Shown here piece by piece: positions 1 through 12,938 of a stretch of DNA of 64,000 bases. The stretch's first letter is position 1; the number at the start of each line of letters is the position of its first letter. The stretch comes from Nocardia sp. BSTN01 (GTDB lineage: Bacteria > Actinomycetota > Actinomycetes > Mycobacteriales > Mycobacteriaceae), in contig NZ_JADKYP010000010.1 in NCBI RefSeq assembly GCF_015354405.1, positions 1 to 64,000 of the forward strand, read 5' to 3'. Position numbers and translations under genes: made by a program. The notes beneath the pieces were generated by a model. The model ran no database searches, was not told the origin of the DNA, and was given only the letters and a program-made list of their open reading frames with translations.

Positions 1-49
1 TCACCATCTCTCAGATTTTCATCTGTTCGATCGGCGAGGCAACTTTTCC

Positions 50-79
50 AGCTTAGCTCAACCATCGGACCCGAACCAA
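50..79 (-). promoter_or_regulatory. Promoter-like element, probable rRNA operon promoter (proximal)
   Basis: On the minus strand, a TTGGTT hexamer (74-79) lies 18 bp before TAAGCT (50-55), followed by GGAAAAGTTGCCTCG. The TAAGCTGG...GTTGCC context resembles the start region of mycobacterial rrn promoters (TAGACTGG...GTTGCCCCG), and in M. tuberculosis the single rRNA operon lies directly downstream of murA. Inference: the 16S rRNA gene begins just beyond the left edge. The rRNA itself is not in the window. Confidence 0.5.
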
Positions 80-188
80 ATCGGGGTCTCGGTCGAACCA
101 GTGTGATCGTCAGGCGCTCTCCGTACTACCGCGTTGTCCCCTTGCCTCTCGGCCCGGGGTTGGTGTCCGTGTCGCTCTGACCTGGAAT

Positions 189-217
189 AAGTTACGTGGC
201 GGTTGATTCTATGTCAA
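189..217 (-). promoter_or_regulatory. Promoter-like element downstream of murA (distal rrn promoter candidate)
   Basis: On the minus strand, TTGACA (212-217) is separated by 17 bp from TAACTT (189-194). This is a consensus -35 with a TAnnnT -10 at ideal spacing. It sits between the murA stop codon and the second promoter-like element at 50-79, as expected for tandem rrn promoters. No ORF starts on this strand between it and the window edge. Confidence 0.5.
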
Positions 218-255
218 ATCGCCTGGTCAGGAAGGTCTTTCGGATGTACGGCGGA

Positions 256-1518
256 CTACGACGGCGTTCCGACCCGCTTCACCTCGGCGCCCAGCGACCG
301 CAGGTTCTCGACGAAGTGGGGGTAGCCGCGGTCGATATGGAAGACGTCGTGCACCTCGGTGACGCCGTCGGCGACGAGACCCGCGAGCACCAGGCCGGCG
401 CCGGCGCGGATATCGGACGACCACACCGGCGCACTCGACAGCCGCGGGATGCCACGAACCACAGCGTGATGGCCGTCGGTACGGGCGTCGGCGCCGAGGC
501 GGATCATCTCCTCGACGAAGCGGAAACGCGCCTCGAAGATGTTCTCGGTGATCATGGACGTCCCGTCGGCGATGGTCGCCAGGCCGATCGCCATCGGCTG
601 CAGATCGGTGGGGAAGCCCGGGAACGGCAGGGTGGAGAAATTCACCGCTCCCGGCCGCTCCGGTTGTTCCACCCGGAAACCGTTGGGTTCGAACGTGATT
701 CGCGCGCCCGCCGAACGCAGCTTGTCCAGCACCAGCGAGAGGTGTTTGGGGTTCAGGCCGGTGACGCGGACGTCGCCCCTCGTCATCGCGGCGGCGATTC
801 CCCAGGTCGCGGCGACGATCCGGTCGCCGATCACCTGATGGGTGGTGGGGGCGAGTTTGCGCACGCCGGAGATGGTGAGCACCGAGGTGCCGGCGCCGTC
901 GATACGGGCGCCCATCCGGGTGAGCATGGTGCACAGGTCGACGATCTCGGGTTCGCGCGCGGCGTTGTCGATCACCGTCTCCCCCTCCGCGAGGACCGCG
1001 GCCATGAGGATGTTCTCGGTCGCACCGACCGAGGGGAAATCCAGCCGGATCCGCGCACCCTGCAGCTCGTCCGCGCGAGCGACCAGGCAGCCGTGCTCGA
1101 TTTCGCTGGTCGCGCCGAGCAATCTCAGGCCGGCCTGGTGCATATCGAGCGGACGGGATCCGATCGCGTCGCCGCCGGGCAGGGCGACGACGGCGCGCTT
1201 ACACCGCGCCATCAGGGGTCCGAGAACACAGACCGAGGCGCGGAACTGGGTCACGGCCGGGAAGTCGGCGTGATACTTCGGTTCGGCCGGCGTGGTGATG
1301 GCGACCACCGATCCGTCGACGGTGACATCGCAGCCCAGACCGCGCAGGACCTCCGCCATCAGCGGCACATCCAGGATGTCCGGGCAGTTGGTGATCGTCG
1401 TCGTGCCTTCGGCCAACAGGGCGGCGGCCATCAACTTGAGGACGCTGTTCTTCGCGCCACCCACTGCGACCTCGCCGACCAGCCGACTGCCCCCGGTCAC
1501 CAGAAACCGTTCACTCAC
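256..1518 (-). CDS. murA: UDP-N-acetylglucosamine 1-carboxyvinyltransferase MurA
   Basis: This enzyme transfers enolpyruvate from PEP to UDP-GlcNAc, the first committed cytoplasmic step of peptidoglycan synthesis. The product is 420 aa, close to the usual length. The Lys-Asn pair K23-N24 is present in the N-terminal [10 protein letters not shown] motif, and [15 protein letters not shown] is present near the C-terminus. The catalytic loop reads [11 protein letters not shown], with Asp117 where most bacteria have the fosfomycin-reactive Cys, as in M. tuberculosis. The GTG start at 1518 ([10 protein letters not shown]) matches the mycobacterial N-terminus. An upstream start at 1599 would overlap the adenosyltransferase gene and add 27 unrelated residues. 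It lies 10 bp downstream of the adenosyltransferase gene. Confidence 0.97.
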   Translation of the reverse strand: MSERFLVTGGSRLVGEVAVGGAKNSVLKLMAAALLAEGTTTITNCPDILDVPLMAEVLRGLGCDVTVDGSVVAITTPAEPKYHADFPAVTQFRASVCVLGPLMARCKRAVVALPGGDAIGSRPLDMHQAGLRLLGATSEIEHGCLVARADELQGARIRLDFPSVGATENILMAAVLAEGETVIDNAAREPEIVDLCTMLTRMGARIDGAGTSVLTISGVRKLAPTTHQVIGDRIVAATWGIAAAMTRGDVRVTGLNPKHLSLVLDKLRSAGARITFEPNGFRVEQPERPGAVNFSTLPFPGFPTDLQPMAIGLATIADGTSMITENIFEARFRFVEEMIRLGADARTDGHHAVVRGIPRLSSAPVWSSDIRAGAGLVLAGLVADGVTEVHDVFHIDRGYPHFVENLRSLGAEVKRVGTPS

Positions 1519-1528
1519 GGGGGCCAGC

Positions 1529-2137
1529 CTAACGGGAGGGCTGGTCGGTCGCGGCCGGTCCGCCGGTCTCCGATCCCCCGGGCCGCCACAGCACGTCACC
1601 GTCCGGGTTGGCCACCCGGCCGAGGATGAACAGCAGATCGGACAGCCGATTGAGGTATTTCGCGGGCAACACGCCGATGTCGTCCGGATGGGCGTCCACG
1701 GCCGCCCACGCCGCGCGTTCCGCCCGGCGCGCCACGGTGCGAGCGGTATGCAGCAACGCGGCCAACGGCGTGCCGCCGGGCAGGATGAACGAATTCAGCG
1801 GAGCGAGCTCGGCATTGAACTCGTCACACCAGCGTTCCAGGCGGTCGATATAGGACTGGGTGATCCGCAGCGGCGGATATTTCGGGTCCGGCACGACCGG
1901 GGTGGACAGATCGGCGCCGGCGTCGAACAGATCGTTCTGCACCTGGCGCAGCACCTCGGCGATGCGCGCCGGCGGCTCTCCGAGGGCGAGCGCCACGCCG
2001 AGGGCGGCGTTGGTCTCGTCGCAGTCGGCGTAGGCGACCAGTCGGGGATCGGTCTTCGGCACCCGGGAGAAGTCGCTCAGGCCGGTGGTGCCGTCGTCTC
2101 CGGTCCGGGTATAGATCTTGGTCAGATGCACACTCAT
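1529..2137 (-). CDS. Cob(I)alamin adenosyltransferase, PduO type
   Basis: It transfers the adenosyl group of ATP to cob(I)alamin to make adenosylcobalamin. The product is 202 aa. Family motifs visible are the N-terminal [16 protein letters not shown]-binding segment and the central and C-terminal [12 protein letters not shown] and [10 protein letters not shown] helices. It resembles the M. tuberculosis protein between the atp operon and murA. It sits 10 bp upstream of murA and 24 bp downstream of the DUF2550 gene on the same strand, so it is probably cotranscribed. Its product is the cofactor needed by the IcmF mutase encoded at 43,743-47,012. The ATG start gives [13 protein letters not shown]. 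Confidence 0.95.
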   Translation of the reverse strand: MSVHLTKIYTRTGDDGTTGLSDFSRVPKTDPRLVAYADCDETNAALGVALALGEPPARIAEVLRQVQNDLFDAGADLSTPVVPDPKYPPLRITQSYIDRLERWCDEFNAELAPLNSFILPGGTPLAALLHTARTVARRAERAAWAAVDAHPDDIGVLPAKYLNRLSDLLFILGRVANPDGDVLWRPGGSETGGPAATDQPSR

Positions 2138-2161
2138 TGCTGGTGACCACCTATTTCTGGG

Positions 2162-2596
2162 TCAACGTCCCGGACGGCGCCGGATTCGTTCGGAGGGCCG
2201 TGATTCGACCCAGGACAGGAATGCCGTCAGCGCAGGGCGATCCAGGGCGAGTTCATAGCTGCCGTCACCGTCGGAGACCGCGATCACGACGATGTCGTCG
2301 GTCATGATGTCGTACTCGTCGCCCACCGGAGAACGCCGATCGACCACTTCGATGCCTAGCCGCCGGATGGTCGAATCCGGTCCCACTTTCAGGCTGGTGA
2401 GTTTGTAGAAGACGAGCCGGGATTCGCCGTAGCGAATCAGACCGTGCCGCCACCCTTGACCGCCCTGTGCCGGAAGTACGCGCAGAATCGCCGCGGTTCC
2501 ACCCCGGCGCAACATGATCAGGCGATACAGCGACACCAGCGCTACGCCGACCAGCAGCAGCACCAGAATGATCAGAAGCACCATCCCGGTCCGCAA
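2162..2596 (-). CDS. DUF2550 family membrane-anchored protein
   Basis: This 144-aa protein has one N-terminal transmembrane segment (LLIILVLLLVGVALVSLYRL, about residues 7-26), then a soluble domain rich in beta strands and a basic tail (RIRRRPGR). It matches the conserved protein encoded just downstream of atpC in mycobacteria (Rv1312, DUF2550). Its function is unknown, although the conserved position beside the ATP synthase genes is striking. The start taken is TTG at 2596 (MRTGMVLL); an ATG four codons later at 2584 is an alternative. It is unusual here in being about 510 bp from atpC. Confidence 0.85.
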   Translation of the reverse strand: MRTGMVLLIILVLLLVGVALVSLYRLIMLRRGGTAAILRVLPAQGGQGWRHGLIRYGESRLVFYKLTSLKVGPDSTIRRLGIEVVDRRSPVGDEYDIMTDDIVVIAVSDGDGSYELALDRPALTAFLSWVESRPSERIRRRPGR

Positions 2597-3106
2597 TCCA
2601 GGTCCGTCCCTTCGCTTCGCCCCTGTGCCGTCGCCAGCGCCGTGCCATCCCCGAACAAGGCCGCTCCCGCAGCGAGTCTACAAACCAGGGCGCCGCGGCA
2701 CACAGCCGGTACATCCGTTCCACAAACGAGGATATCGGCCGATTCGCCGATCCGGAGGAAGGTGATCAGAGGCACACTCGCACAAGGACATTCGACGCCC
2801 CTCACCGTTGGCTGGGCACAGGGTCCGGGCCGGCCCCGATCTTCGCGGTGACGAACGACCTCGCCTGCGCATATTCCTCCACAGCCGTTCACGGCGAACG
2901 TTTCATCGATCCACGCGACACTGGCTGCTTGATCGTCCACTTTCCAGTGCTGTCGATATGGATGCCCGGCCCGTCGACATGACCGTCCGGCAGCGGCACC
3001 ACCGTATCCGCGGCGGCCGTTCCGGACGCGGAAATGCCGTGTGGCGGCCCGGACCCCGGACCGCCACACGGTTGCGCTATTCGGTTGTCGCCCTGAGGCG
3101 TTCGCG
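2597..3106. other. Gap of about 510 bp between atpC and the DUF2550 gene
   Basis: No convincing gene is seen on either strand. The open frames here are Arg/Cys-rich, lack ribosome binding sites and resemble nothing known. The only structure found is the strong hairpin at 3037-3071. The region probably contains a promoter for the DUF2550-adenosyltransferase-murA genes, but no clear -35/-10 pair was identified. Confidence 0.6.
3037..3071 (-). terminator. Hairpin after atpC, probable atp operon terminator
   Basis: A perfect 11-bp inverted repeat (CCGTGTGGCGG / CCGCCACACGG) with a 13-nt loop lies about 36 bp beyond the atpC stop codon. There is no U-tract, which is common for actinobacterial terminators. 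Confidence 0.65.
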
Positions 3107-3481
3107 TCAGGCGCTCATCGCTTCCACCGCGCGAATTCGCGCGGTCGCCGCATTCTGTTCCTGCTCCGAGGCATTCGGATCGGCCAGTACCGCGCGGGCG
3201 GCGTCGAGATCGATATCGCCCGCGAATTCCGCCGACTCGGCGAGAATCCGGACCGCCTCACCCGTGCACGAGAAGAAGCCGCCGTGCACGGCCGCGACGA
3301 TGCGCTCGCCCTCGGTACTGTCGATGGTCACGATCCCGCCCTCGACCAGCTGGCCGAGTACGGGCTCGTGGCCGTGCAGAATACCGATCTGACCTTCCGT
3401 GGTCTGGGCACTGACGAAACTCGCCGTCCCCGACCACAGCCGCCGCTCGATGGCGACCAGATCAACTGACATATCCGCCAT
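3107..3481 (-). CDS. atpC: ATP synthase F1 subunit epsilon
   Basis: The central-stalk subunit couples rotation to catalysis and inhibits ATP hydrolysis. The product is 124 aa, with an N-terminal beta-sandwich ([33 protein letters not shown]) and a C-terminal helical part ([29 protein letters not shown]). The ATG start at 3481 gives [18 protein letters not shown], which aligns with mycobacterial AtpC. It starts 6 bp after the atpD stop and is the last gene of the atp operon; a strong hairpin follows. Confidence 0.96.
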   Translation of the reverse strand: MADMSVDLVAIERRLWSGTASFVSAQTTEGQIGILHGHEPVLGQLVEGGIVTIDSTEGERIVAAVHGGFFSCTGEAVRILAESAEFAGDIDLDAARAVLADPNASEQEQNAATARIRAVEAMSA

Positions 3482-3487
3482 GGTGGA

Positions 3488-5934
<2,447 letters not shown>

Positions 5935-5988
5935 CAGCGGTTCACACTCCCTTCGCGTATCGAATTCGTAGGCATCGTCGGACCCGGC

Positions 5989-7626
5989 TTACTTCTCGAC
6001 GTGCTTACGGGTGACCGACAGCGACTCGACCTCTTCGTGGTCCAGTTCACCGGCGTCGGCCTCGTTGACCACGCGGCTGCCGTCGGAGGCCAGGAAGCCC
6101 TGCTTGAAGCGCTCGGTCTCGGTCTTGATCGCCTCGGCGGCCTCACCCTCGAGGACCTTGCCACCGGCGATCGACTCGAAGGCCTGCGGCGCGGCGCGGT
6201 GCAGCGTCTCCAGCAGCTCGGAGTTGAAGCGGCGGACGTCGCCGACCGGGACCGAGTCGTAGAAGCCCGCGTCGACCAGGTAGATCGAGACGATCTGGTC
6301 CTCGACGGCGACCGGCGAGTACTGGTCCTGCTTGAGCAGCTCGACCCAGCGGGCACCACGCTCGAGCTGGGCCAGCGAAGCGGCGTCCAGGTCGGAGGCG
6401 AAGGCGGAGAACGCCTCCAGCTCGCGGTAGGAGGCCAGCTCCAGACGCAGCGAACCGGCGACCTTCTTCATGCCCTTGGTCTGCGCGGCGCCACCGACAC
6501 GGGAGACGGAGGTACCGACGTTGATGGCCGGGCGCACACCCTTGTTGAACAGGTCGGACTCGAGGAAGACCTGGCCGTCGGTGATGGAGATGACGTTGGT
6601 CGGAATAAACGCCGAGATGTCGTTGGCCTTGGTCTCGATGATCGGCAGACCGGTCATCGAACCGGCGCCCATCGCGTCGGACAGCTTCGCGCAACGCTCC
6701 AGCAGACGGGAGTGCAGGTAGAAGACGTCACCGGGGTACGCCTCACGGCCCGGCGGGCGACGCAGCAGCAGCGAGATGGCGCGGTAGGCCTCGGCCTGCT
6801 TGGACAGGTCGTCGAACACGATCAGGACGTGCTTGCCCTGGTACATCCAGTGCTGGCCGAGCGCGGAACCGGTGTAGGGCGCGAGCCACTTGAAACCGGC
6901 GGAGTCGGACGCGGGGGCGGCGACGATGGTGGTGTACTCCATCGCACCGTGCGCCTCGAGCGCGGACTTCACACCGGCGATGGTGGAGCCCTTCTGGCCG
7001 ATCGCGACGTAGATGCAGCGCATCTGCTTGGTCGGATCGCCGGACTCCCAGTTGGCCTTCTGGTTCAGGATGGCGTCGATGCAGACCGCGGTCTTACCGG
7101 TCTTGCGGTCGCCGATGACCAGCTGACGCTGGCCACGACCGATGGCGGTCAGCGCGTCGATGGCGGTGATGCCGGTGGCCATCGGCTCCTCGACCGGCTG
7201 GCGCTCCAGCACGGTCGCGGCCTGCAGCTCCAGCACGCGGCGCTCGTCGGCCTCGATCTCGCCCAGGCCGTCGATCGGCTGGCCGAGGGGGTTGATGACG
7301 CGGCCCAGGAACTTGTCGCCGACCGGCACCGAGAGCACGTCACCGGTGCGGCGGACCTGCTGGCCCTCTTCGATGCCGTCGAACTCACCGAGGATGACCG
7401 CACCGATCTCGTCGGGGTCGAGGTTCAACGCGACACCCAGCACACCGCCGGGGAACTCGAGGATCTCGTTGGTCATCGCCGACGGCAGGCCACTGACGTG
7501 CGCGATGCCGTCACTGGTGTCGGTGACCGTGCCGATTTCCTCGATGGAGGTTTCGGGGGTGTAGCTCTGGGTGTAGCTTTCGATCGCGCTACGGATCTCA
7601 TCGGGGGAGATCGTCAGCTCCGCCAT
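5989..7626 (-). CDS. atpA: ATP synthase F1 subunit alpha
   Basis: This is the non-catalytic nucleotide-binding subunit of F1. The product is 545 aa. The P-loop GDRKTGKT is at residues 172-179, followed by the [17 protein letters not shown] Walker B region and the [27 protein letters not shown] signature. The protein is about 30 residues longer than E. coli alpha; the excess is a charged C-terminal tail ending in [16 protein letters not shown]. Mycobacterial alpha has a comparable extension that suppresses ATP hydrolysis. The ATG start at 7626 gives [18 protein letters not shown]. Confidence 0.99.
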   Translation of the reverse strand: MAELTISPDEIRSAIESYTQSYTPETSIEEIGTVTDTSDGIAHVSGLPSAMTNEILEFPGGVLGVALNLDPDEIGAVILGEFDGIEEGQQVRRTGDVLSVPVGDKFLGRVINPLGQPIDGLGEIEADERRVLELQAATVLERQPVEEPMATGITAIDALTAIGRGQRQLVIGDRKTGKTAVCIDAILNQKANWESGDPTKQMRCIYVAIGQKGSTIAGVKSALEAHGAMEYTTIVAAPASDSAGFKWLAPYTGSALGQHWMYQGKHVLIVFDDLSKQAEAYRAISLLLRRPPGREAYPGDVFYLHSRLLERCAKLSDAMGAGSMTGLPIIETKANDISAFIPTNVISITDGQVFLESDLFNKGVRPAINVGTSVSRVGGAAQTKGMKKVAGSLRLELASYRELEAFSAFASDLDAASLAQLERGARWVELLKQDQYSPVAVEDQIVSIYLVDAGFYDSVPVGDVRRFNSELLETLHRAAPQAFESIAGGKVLEGEAAEAIKTETERFKQGFLASDGSRVVNEADAGELDHEEVESLSVTRKHVEK

Positions 7627-7689
7627 GGTTCTTCCTGCTCTCGCTGTGGTCTGGAATGTCGGGGTGGGTTGCCGGGCTCGATGGCTCGG

Positions 7690-8499
7690 CTAGGCCAGGG
7701 CCTGGCGCAGGCGCTGCAGTCGGCCGACGGCACTGCCGTCGATCACGTCGTCACCGATGCGCACGACGACACCGGCCAGCAGTGCCGGATCGACCTGCAC
7801 GTGGATGGTGACCGGCTTGTCGTAGATTCGCTGCAGCGATGCGGCGAGATGCTCCCGCTGCTGCTGCGTCAGGGCCGTCGCCGAGCGAACGTGCGCGACG
7901 ATCTGCTTGCGCAACGACGCCGCCAGATCGGACAACTGGTCGAAGGCGACGCCGACATCACCGCGCGACCGGCCGACCGCCTGCTCGGCCAGCTGCATGG
8001 TGACGTCTTCGACCTTCCCGGTGAGCAGCCGCGCCAGCAGATCGCGCTTGGCGGCCGCCGGCTTACCGCGATCGGTGAGCGCCTGCTCCAGATCCGGGTT
8101 GTCTTCGACGGTGCGGCCCAGCCGGAACAACTCGTCCTCGACGGCGTCGATACGTCCGCGGTCGGCCGCGGCGCGCAACAGCGCCTCCTGCCCGAGCAGC
8201 ACCAGGGTGTCGACCAGATCTCGGGTCCGAGACCAGTCCTGGGCGACGGCAGTGGTCAGCACGGCCTGAGTGGCCGCGCTGATCTTGCCGCCGAAAACGC
8301 GTTCGGCCAGTTCGGCACGCACCGAACTTGACACCGACTTATCCGCGAGCGCCACACGCAGCGAACGCTGGTCGTCGAGCACGGCGACTACGGCGAACAG
8401 TTCGGAGCCCGTCGTGGCGGCGACGGAGTCACTCCCGGTGAGTGCGGCCGAAAGAGCTTCCCTCGCACGGGAACTCGCCTCGCGGCTCGCTGCGTACAT
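7690..8499 (-). CDS. atpH: ATP synthase F1 subunit delta (stand-alone)
   Basis: This peripheral-stalk subunit links F1 to subunit b. The product is 269 aa from ATG 8499 ([16 protein letters not shown]), with a GGGA ribosome binding site just upstream. A longer reading from 8571 adds 24 unlike residues and is rejected. The family C-terminal part ([32 protein letters not shown]) is clear. Unlike Mycobacterium, where a second b-like domain is fused to delta in one AtpH of about 446 aa, this protein carries delta alone and atpF is separate. Confidence 0.95.
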   Translation of the reverse strand: MYAASREASSRAREALSAALTGSDSVAATTGSELFAVVAVLDDQRSLRVALADKSVSSSVRAELAERVFGGKISAATQAVLTTAVAQDWSRTRDLVDTLVLLGQEALLRAAADRGRIDAVEDELFRLGRTVEDNPDLEQALTDRGKPAAAKRDLLARLLTGKVEDVTMQLAEQAVGRSRGDVGVAFDQLSDLAASLRKQIVAHVRSATALTQQQREHLAASLQRIYDKPVTIHVQVDPALLAGVVVRIGDDVIDGSAVGRLQRLRQALA

Positions 8500-8588
8500 G
8501 CTTCCCACTTTCACTGTGTTGAATTCCGGGGCCCGGAGTGGTCGGGCGCCGGTGACTTGCGTCACCGACAAGACCTCTCAGGCGCAGG

Positions 8589-9143
8589 TTACCTTCCGAC
8601 CCCGATGCCGGCCTTCTCATCCAGCTCGGTGAGGAACCGATCGATGGACGCTGCCTGCTTGGCTTCGTCCGCGACGGACTGCCCGATGATCTTTTCGGCC
8701 AGGTCGACCGCGGTGCGGCCGAGCTCGGACCGGAGCTCGGTCACGATCTGCTGACGCTGGGCGTCGAGCTGGGCATGACCGGCGGAGACGATGCGATCGG
8801 CTTCGGCCTGAGCCTCCGAGCGCAGCTGCGCGAGGATCTGCTGGCCCTGGGTACGCGCTTCCTCACGGATGCGCGCCGCCTCGAGCCGAGCCTCGGCCAG
8901 CTGCTGCTGGTACTGCTGCAGGGTTTCCTGCGCCTCGGCCTGCGCGACCTCGGCCTTGGCCATGCCGCCTTCGATCTTCTCCGAGCGCTCGTCGAGCACC
9001 TTCGTCAATCGAGGAACCACGTACTTGTAGAACAGGATCCCGATGACGACAACGCACACCACCGACCAGACGATGTCGTATGGCTCCGGAATCAGAGGGT
9101 TCTTGTCCTCTGCATTCTCGGCGAGCAAGTACATGCTGTTCAT
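8589..9143 (-). CDS. atpF: ATP synthase Fo subunit b
   Basis: This is the peripheral-stalk membrane subunit. The product is 184 aa, with one N-terminal transmembrane helix ([20 protein letters not shown], about residues 24-43), then a long Ala/Gln/Glu-rich coiled coil and a C-terminal delta-binding segment ([25 protein letters not shown]). The start is ATG 9143; a second ATG three codons later is possible. It lies 5 bp after atpE. Confidence 0.97.
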   Translation of the reverse strand: MNSMYLLAENAEDKNPLIPEPYDIVWSVVCVVVIGILFYKYVVPRLTKVLDERSEKIEGGMAKAEVAQAEAQETLQQYQQQLAEARLEAARIREEARTQGQQILAQLRSEAQAEADRIVSAGHAQLDAQRQQIVTELRSELGRTAVDLAEKIIGQSVADEAKQAASIDRFLTELDEKAGIGVGR

Positions 9144-9148
9144 CGGAA

Positions 9149-10262
<1,114 letters not shown>

Positions 10263-10561
10263 TCTCTCCCGTGTTCGGCCACGAGACATGTTCCATCTCG
10301 CGGTTCGATCGGACATTGACGATCAGGTGGTCGACTCAGGTCGGCTCGAAGTTCGTCAGCAGCTGAGCGGGGAGACCCGCAGTGGCGTCTGTACGTCGGC
10401 GACATCGTCGACGGTGCAGGGCCGGAACTTCTCACCGAAGGACCGGCACGGCAGTAAGCATAACCTCTCGCACCGGCGACGATGCGGTCGGCCCCGTTGG
10501 TTCGGATGCTTACGGTAAAGAGTTTACCAAGCTATCTACGACAACGTGTAGGGGGTCGTGC
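10263..10561. other. 299-bp gap upstream of atpB
   Basis: No gene is seen. The region probably carries the atpB promoter or leader. It contains the 15-bp inverted repeat at 10514-10528 within a short AT-richer stretch (about 10500-10545). No clear -35/-10 pair could be fixed. Confidence 0.5.
10514..10528. promoter_or_regulatory. Inverted repeat upstream of atpB, possible operator
   Basis: GGTAAA-GAG-TTTACC is a perfect 6-bp inverted repeat with a 3-nt centre. It lies about 250 bp upstream of the atpB start and 35 bp beyond the atpI-like gene, in the most AT-rich stretch of the gap. A regulatory role is inferred only from position and symmetry. Confidence 0.35.
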
Positions 10562-11014
10562 TCACACGTTCGAACGATCTTGGTCAGCGGGCCCCGCCGA
10601 CGGGTCGATCACCGGAACACGTTGGCGCAGAAGCCCGTATGTCTCGGCTCCGAGAACAATCAGCAACGCCCCCACGACGGTCAGGAAGAGGGTGCCGGGG
10701 CTGTAGAAATCGAACTGGTGCAAGATCGCGACCACGATCATCACCACCAGAATTTTGCCGATCCAGCTCGCCAGCATCACCATGCCCTGAATGCCGGAAT
10801 CCAATTTCGCGCTGAACAGCACGAGAGCGGCCGTGGTGAGAATGAAGAAACCACCGATCGCGGATCCGATGAGCGCGCCCCAGAAACCCGCCCAGCCCGC
10901 GACGATCGAGCCGGCGACGACCGAAACCACCACCAGCACACACAATCCGGCGATGCCGTAACGCAGCGCTGCTCGTAGTGGCGCGTCGGGGTGCAATTCG
11001 GGTGCCGTGCTCAC
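10562..11014 (-). CDS. ATP synthase I-like membrane protein
   Basis: This 150-aa protein has four predicted membrane segments (YGIAGLCVLVVVSVVAGSIV, FWGALIGSAIGGFFILTTAA, GMVMLASWIGKILVVMIVVA, TLFLTVVGALLIVLGAETYG). Its position directly before atpB and its topology match the mycobacterial Rv1303/AtpI-type protein, which is thought to help c-ring assembly or cation supply. The GTG at 11014 (VSTAPELHPDAP) is chosen because upstream starts would run into wecA. It begins 22 bp after the wecA stop. Confidence 0.8.
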   Translation of the reverse strand: MSTAPELHPDAPLRAALRYGIAGLCVLVVVSVVAGSIVAGWAGFWGALIGSAIGGFFILTTAALVLFSAKLDSGIQGMVMLASWIGKILVVMIVVAILHQFDFYSPGTLFLTVVGALLIVLGAETYGLLRQRVPVIDPSAGPADQDRSNV

Positions 11015-11036
11015 ATCGAGCCACTTTACCCGTTCC

Positions 11037-12188
11037 TTACTTGCGGCGACCGCGGAGGCCGACCACTTCACGCAGCGATGGGACGGCCGTCACAACCAGG
11101 GCGAAAACCAAACCGGCCGCGAACAGCAGAACCACCACGCGGCGGTCCATCAAAGAGGTTCCCACGGCCGCGAATGCGAGCACGCCGACCCACAGATAGA
11201 TCAACAACACCACGCGCCGATGCGAATGGCCGATCTGCAACAAACGGTGATGCAAATGCATTTTGTCGGGAGTGGAGAAACTCACACCGGCGCGCACGCG
11301 GCGCACGATCGCCAGCACCAGATCCAATACCGGAATGAACATCACCGCTCCCACGAGCAACAGCGGTGACAGCAGACCCACGATGTCGCGCGGGCCGTAT
11401 CCGGTGAGCGGAATTCGGCCGGACGCGCCGGTGGAGACCGCGGCGAGCATCAGACCGATCAACATCGATCCGGAATCGCCCATGAATATTCGCGCCGGGT
11501 GGAAATTATGTGGCAGAAATCCCAGACATCCGCCCGCCAGCGCGGCAGCCAGCAAAGCCGGTGGATAGCCGTCGGTCGCGCCGCCCTGCTGATAGAGCAA
11601 ACCTACGGTGAACACGAACACGGCGGCGGCCGCGATCAGTCCCAGCCCCGCCGCAAGCCCGTCGAGGCCGTCCACGAAGTTCATCGCGTTGATCATGGTC
11701 ACGGTGATGGCGACCGTGACCACCCAGCCCTGCAGCTGGTCGAGCACGACCGTGGTGTTGCTGAACGGGTTGTAGATGGCCACCCAGCTCAGGCCCATCA
11801 CGGCCATCGCCCCGGCGGCCGAGATCTGGCCCACGAACTTCGTCAGCGCGTCCAGGCCCCAGCGGTCGTCGACGATGCCGACCAGGACGATCAGGGTGCC
11901 GGCGACCAGCACGGCCGGAATATCGCGCGGATAGTCGAAACCGCGGCGCAGCGCCGGCAGCTGATGGGCGAACAGCACCGCGGCCAGCACGCCCAGATAG
12001 ATGCCGACGCCGCCCATGCGCGGAATCGGCTCGAGATGCACATCACGATCGCGGGGCACCGCGATGGCGCCGAAACCGATGGCCAGCACCCGAATTCCGC
12101 CGGTGGACAACATCGTCACCACCGCGGACACGAGCAGCACCAGAAGCAGCTCGCGCAGCGGGACGACCGCACCCTGACTGAAAACCAT
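11037..12188 (-). CDS. wecA: Decaprenyl-phosphate GlcNAc-1-phosphate transferase (WecA/Rfe)
   Basis: This integral membrane enzyme of the MraY/WecA family transfers GlcNAc-1-phosphate to polyprenyl phosphate, the first step in building the arabinogalactan linkage unit in Corynebacteriales. The product is 383 aa with about 10-11 membrane helices. Family motifs are IPRMGGVGIY, GIVDDRWGL, NAMNFVDGLDGLAAG, FMGDSGSM and the cytoplasmic HLHHRLL histidine motif. It begins 11 bp after the Sua5/YrdC gene. Confidence 0.94.
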   Translation of the reverse strand: MVFSQGAVVPLRELLLVLLVSAVVTMLSTGGIRVLAIGFGAIAVPRDRDVHLEPIPRMGGVGIYLGVLAAVLFAHQLPALRRGFDYPRDIPAVLVAGTLIVLVGIVDDRWGLDALTKFVGQISAAGAMAVMGLSWVAIYNPFSNTTVVLDQLQGWVVTVAITVTMINAMNFVDGLDGLAAGLGLIAAAAVFVFTVGLLYQQGGATDGYPPALLAAALAGGCLGFLPHNFHPARIFMGDSGSMLIGLMLAAVSTGASGRIPLTGYGPRDIVGLLSPLLLVGAVMFIPVLDLVLAIVRRVRAGVSFSTPDKMHLHHRLLQIGHSHRRVVLLIYLWVGVLAFAAVGTSLMDRRVVVLLFAAGLVFALVVTAVPSLREVVGLRGRRK

Positions 12189-12199
12189 CTACCGGGCCG

Positions 12200-12865
12200 T
12201 CAGCGGGTGGTCTCGGGCGACAGTTCGTCCGGCGCCATACCCAGCACCTCGGCGACCTGCGCGACGGTCACCGCGCCGGCCCGCAGCACCCGCGGACGGT
12301 CGCCGGTCAGATCCACGATCGTGGAGGGCACACCGTGTTCGGCCGGGCCGCCGTCCAGATACACGCCGACCTGGTTGCCCAGCTGGTGTCGCGCCTCGGT
12401 GACCGTCGTGGCGGGCGGCTGCCCGGAGACGTTCGCACTCGACACGGCCATCGGGCCCACCTCGCGCAGCAGTTCCAGCGCGATCGGGTGCAGCGGCATG
12501 CGCAGCATCACCGTGCCGCGGGCGTCGCCGAGATCCCAGGCCAGCGAGGGCGCCTGCTGCACGACCAGGCTCAGCCCGCCCGGCCAGAAGGCGCGGATCA
12601 GGTCACGTGCCTGCGGCTGCACGGAGAAGACGAGTCCGTCGATGGTGTTCCACGAACCGACCAGCACCGGCACGGGCATGTCGCGCCCGCGCCGCTTGGC
12701 CGCCAGCAGGCCGGCCACGGCCGTGGAATCGAACGCGTCCGCGGCGATTCCGTAGACCGTATCGGTGGGGATGACGGCCAGCCGTCCGGATTTCAAGGTG
12801 GTCCGCGCGGCGGTCAATCCGGCGGCACGAGAATCGGGATCGGAGCAGTCGTAGACGGTACTCAC
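12200..12865 (-). CDS. L-threonylcarbamoyladenylate synthase (Sua5/YrdC/TsaC family)
   Basis: It makes threonylcarbamoyl-AMP from threonine, bicarbonate and ATP for the t6A37 modification of ANN-decoding tRNAs. The product is 221 aa. The YrdC fold signatures are seen: GRLAVIPTDTVYGIAADAF, AAKRRGRDMPVPVLV, GTVMLRMPLHP, and VSSANVSGQPPATT. The GTG start at 12865 gives MSTVYDCSD. It sits in the conserved prfA-prmC-sua5-wecA order, 73 bp after prmC. Confidence 0.93.
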   Translation of the reverse strand: MSTVYDCSDPDSRAAGLTAARTTLKSGRLAVIPTDTVYGIAADAFDSTAVAGLLAAKRRGRDMPVPVLVGSWNTIDGLVFSVQPQARDLIRAFWPGGLSLVVQQAPSLAWDLGDARGTVMLRMPLHPIALELLREVGPMAVSSANVSGQPPATTVTEARHQLGNQVGVYLDGGPAEHGVPSTIVDLTGDRPRVLRAGAVTVAQVAEVLGMAPDELSPETTR

Positions 12866-12938
12866 GGCGGTGAGTCTATTGAATGTGTCTCACGGCACGT
12901 TGCCCGGCTTCGCGCAAATTCTCGGCAATCGCCGAGGG

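Noticed and set aside
196-1629. 477-codon plus-strand frame opposite murA
   Set aside because: Antisense shadow of a clear murA; His/Asp/Arg/Gly-rich with no domain.
2572-3069. 165-codon minus-strand frame in the atpC-DUF2550 gap
   Set aside because: Cys/Arg/Gly-rich sequence with no recognisable domain or ribosome binding site, and it overlaps the start of the DUF2550 gene and the atp hairpin.
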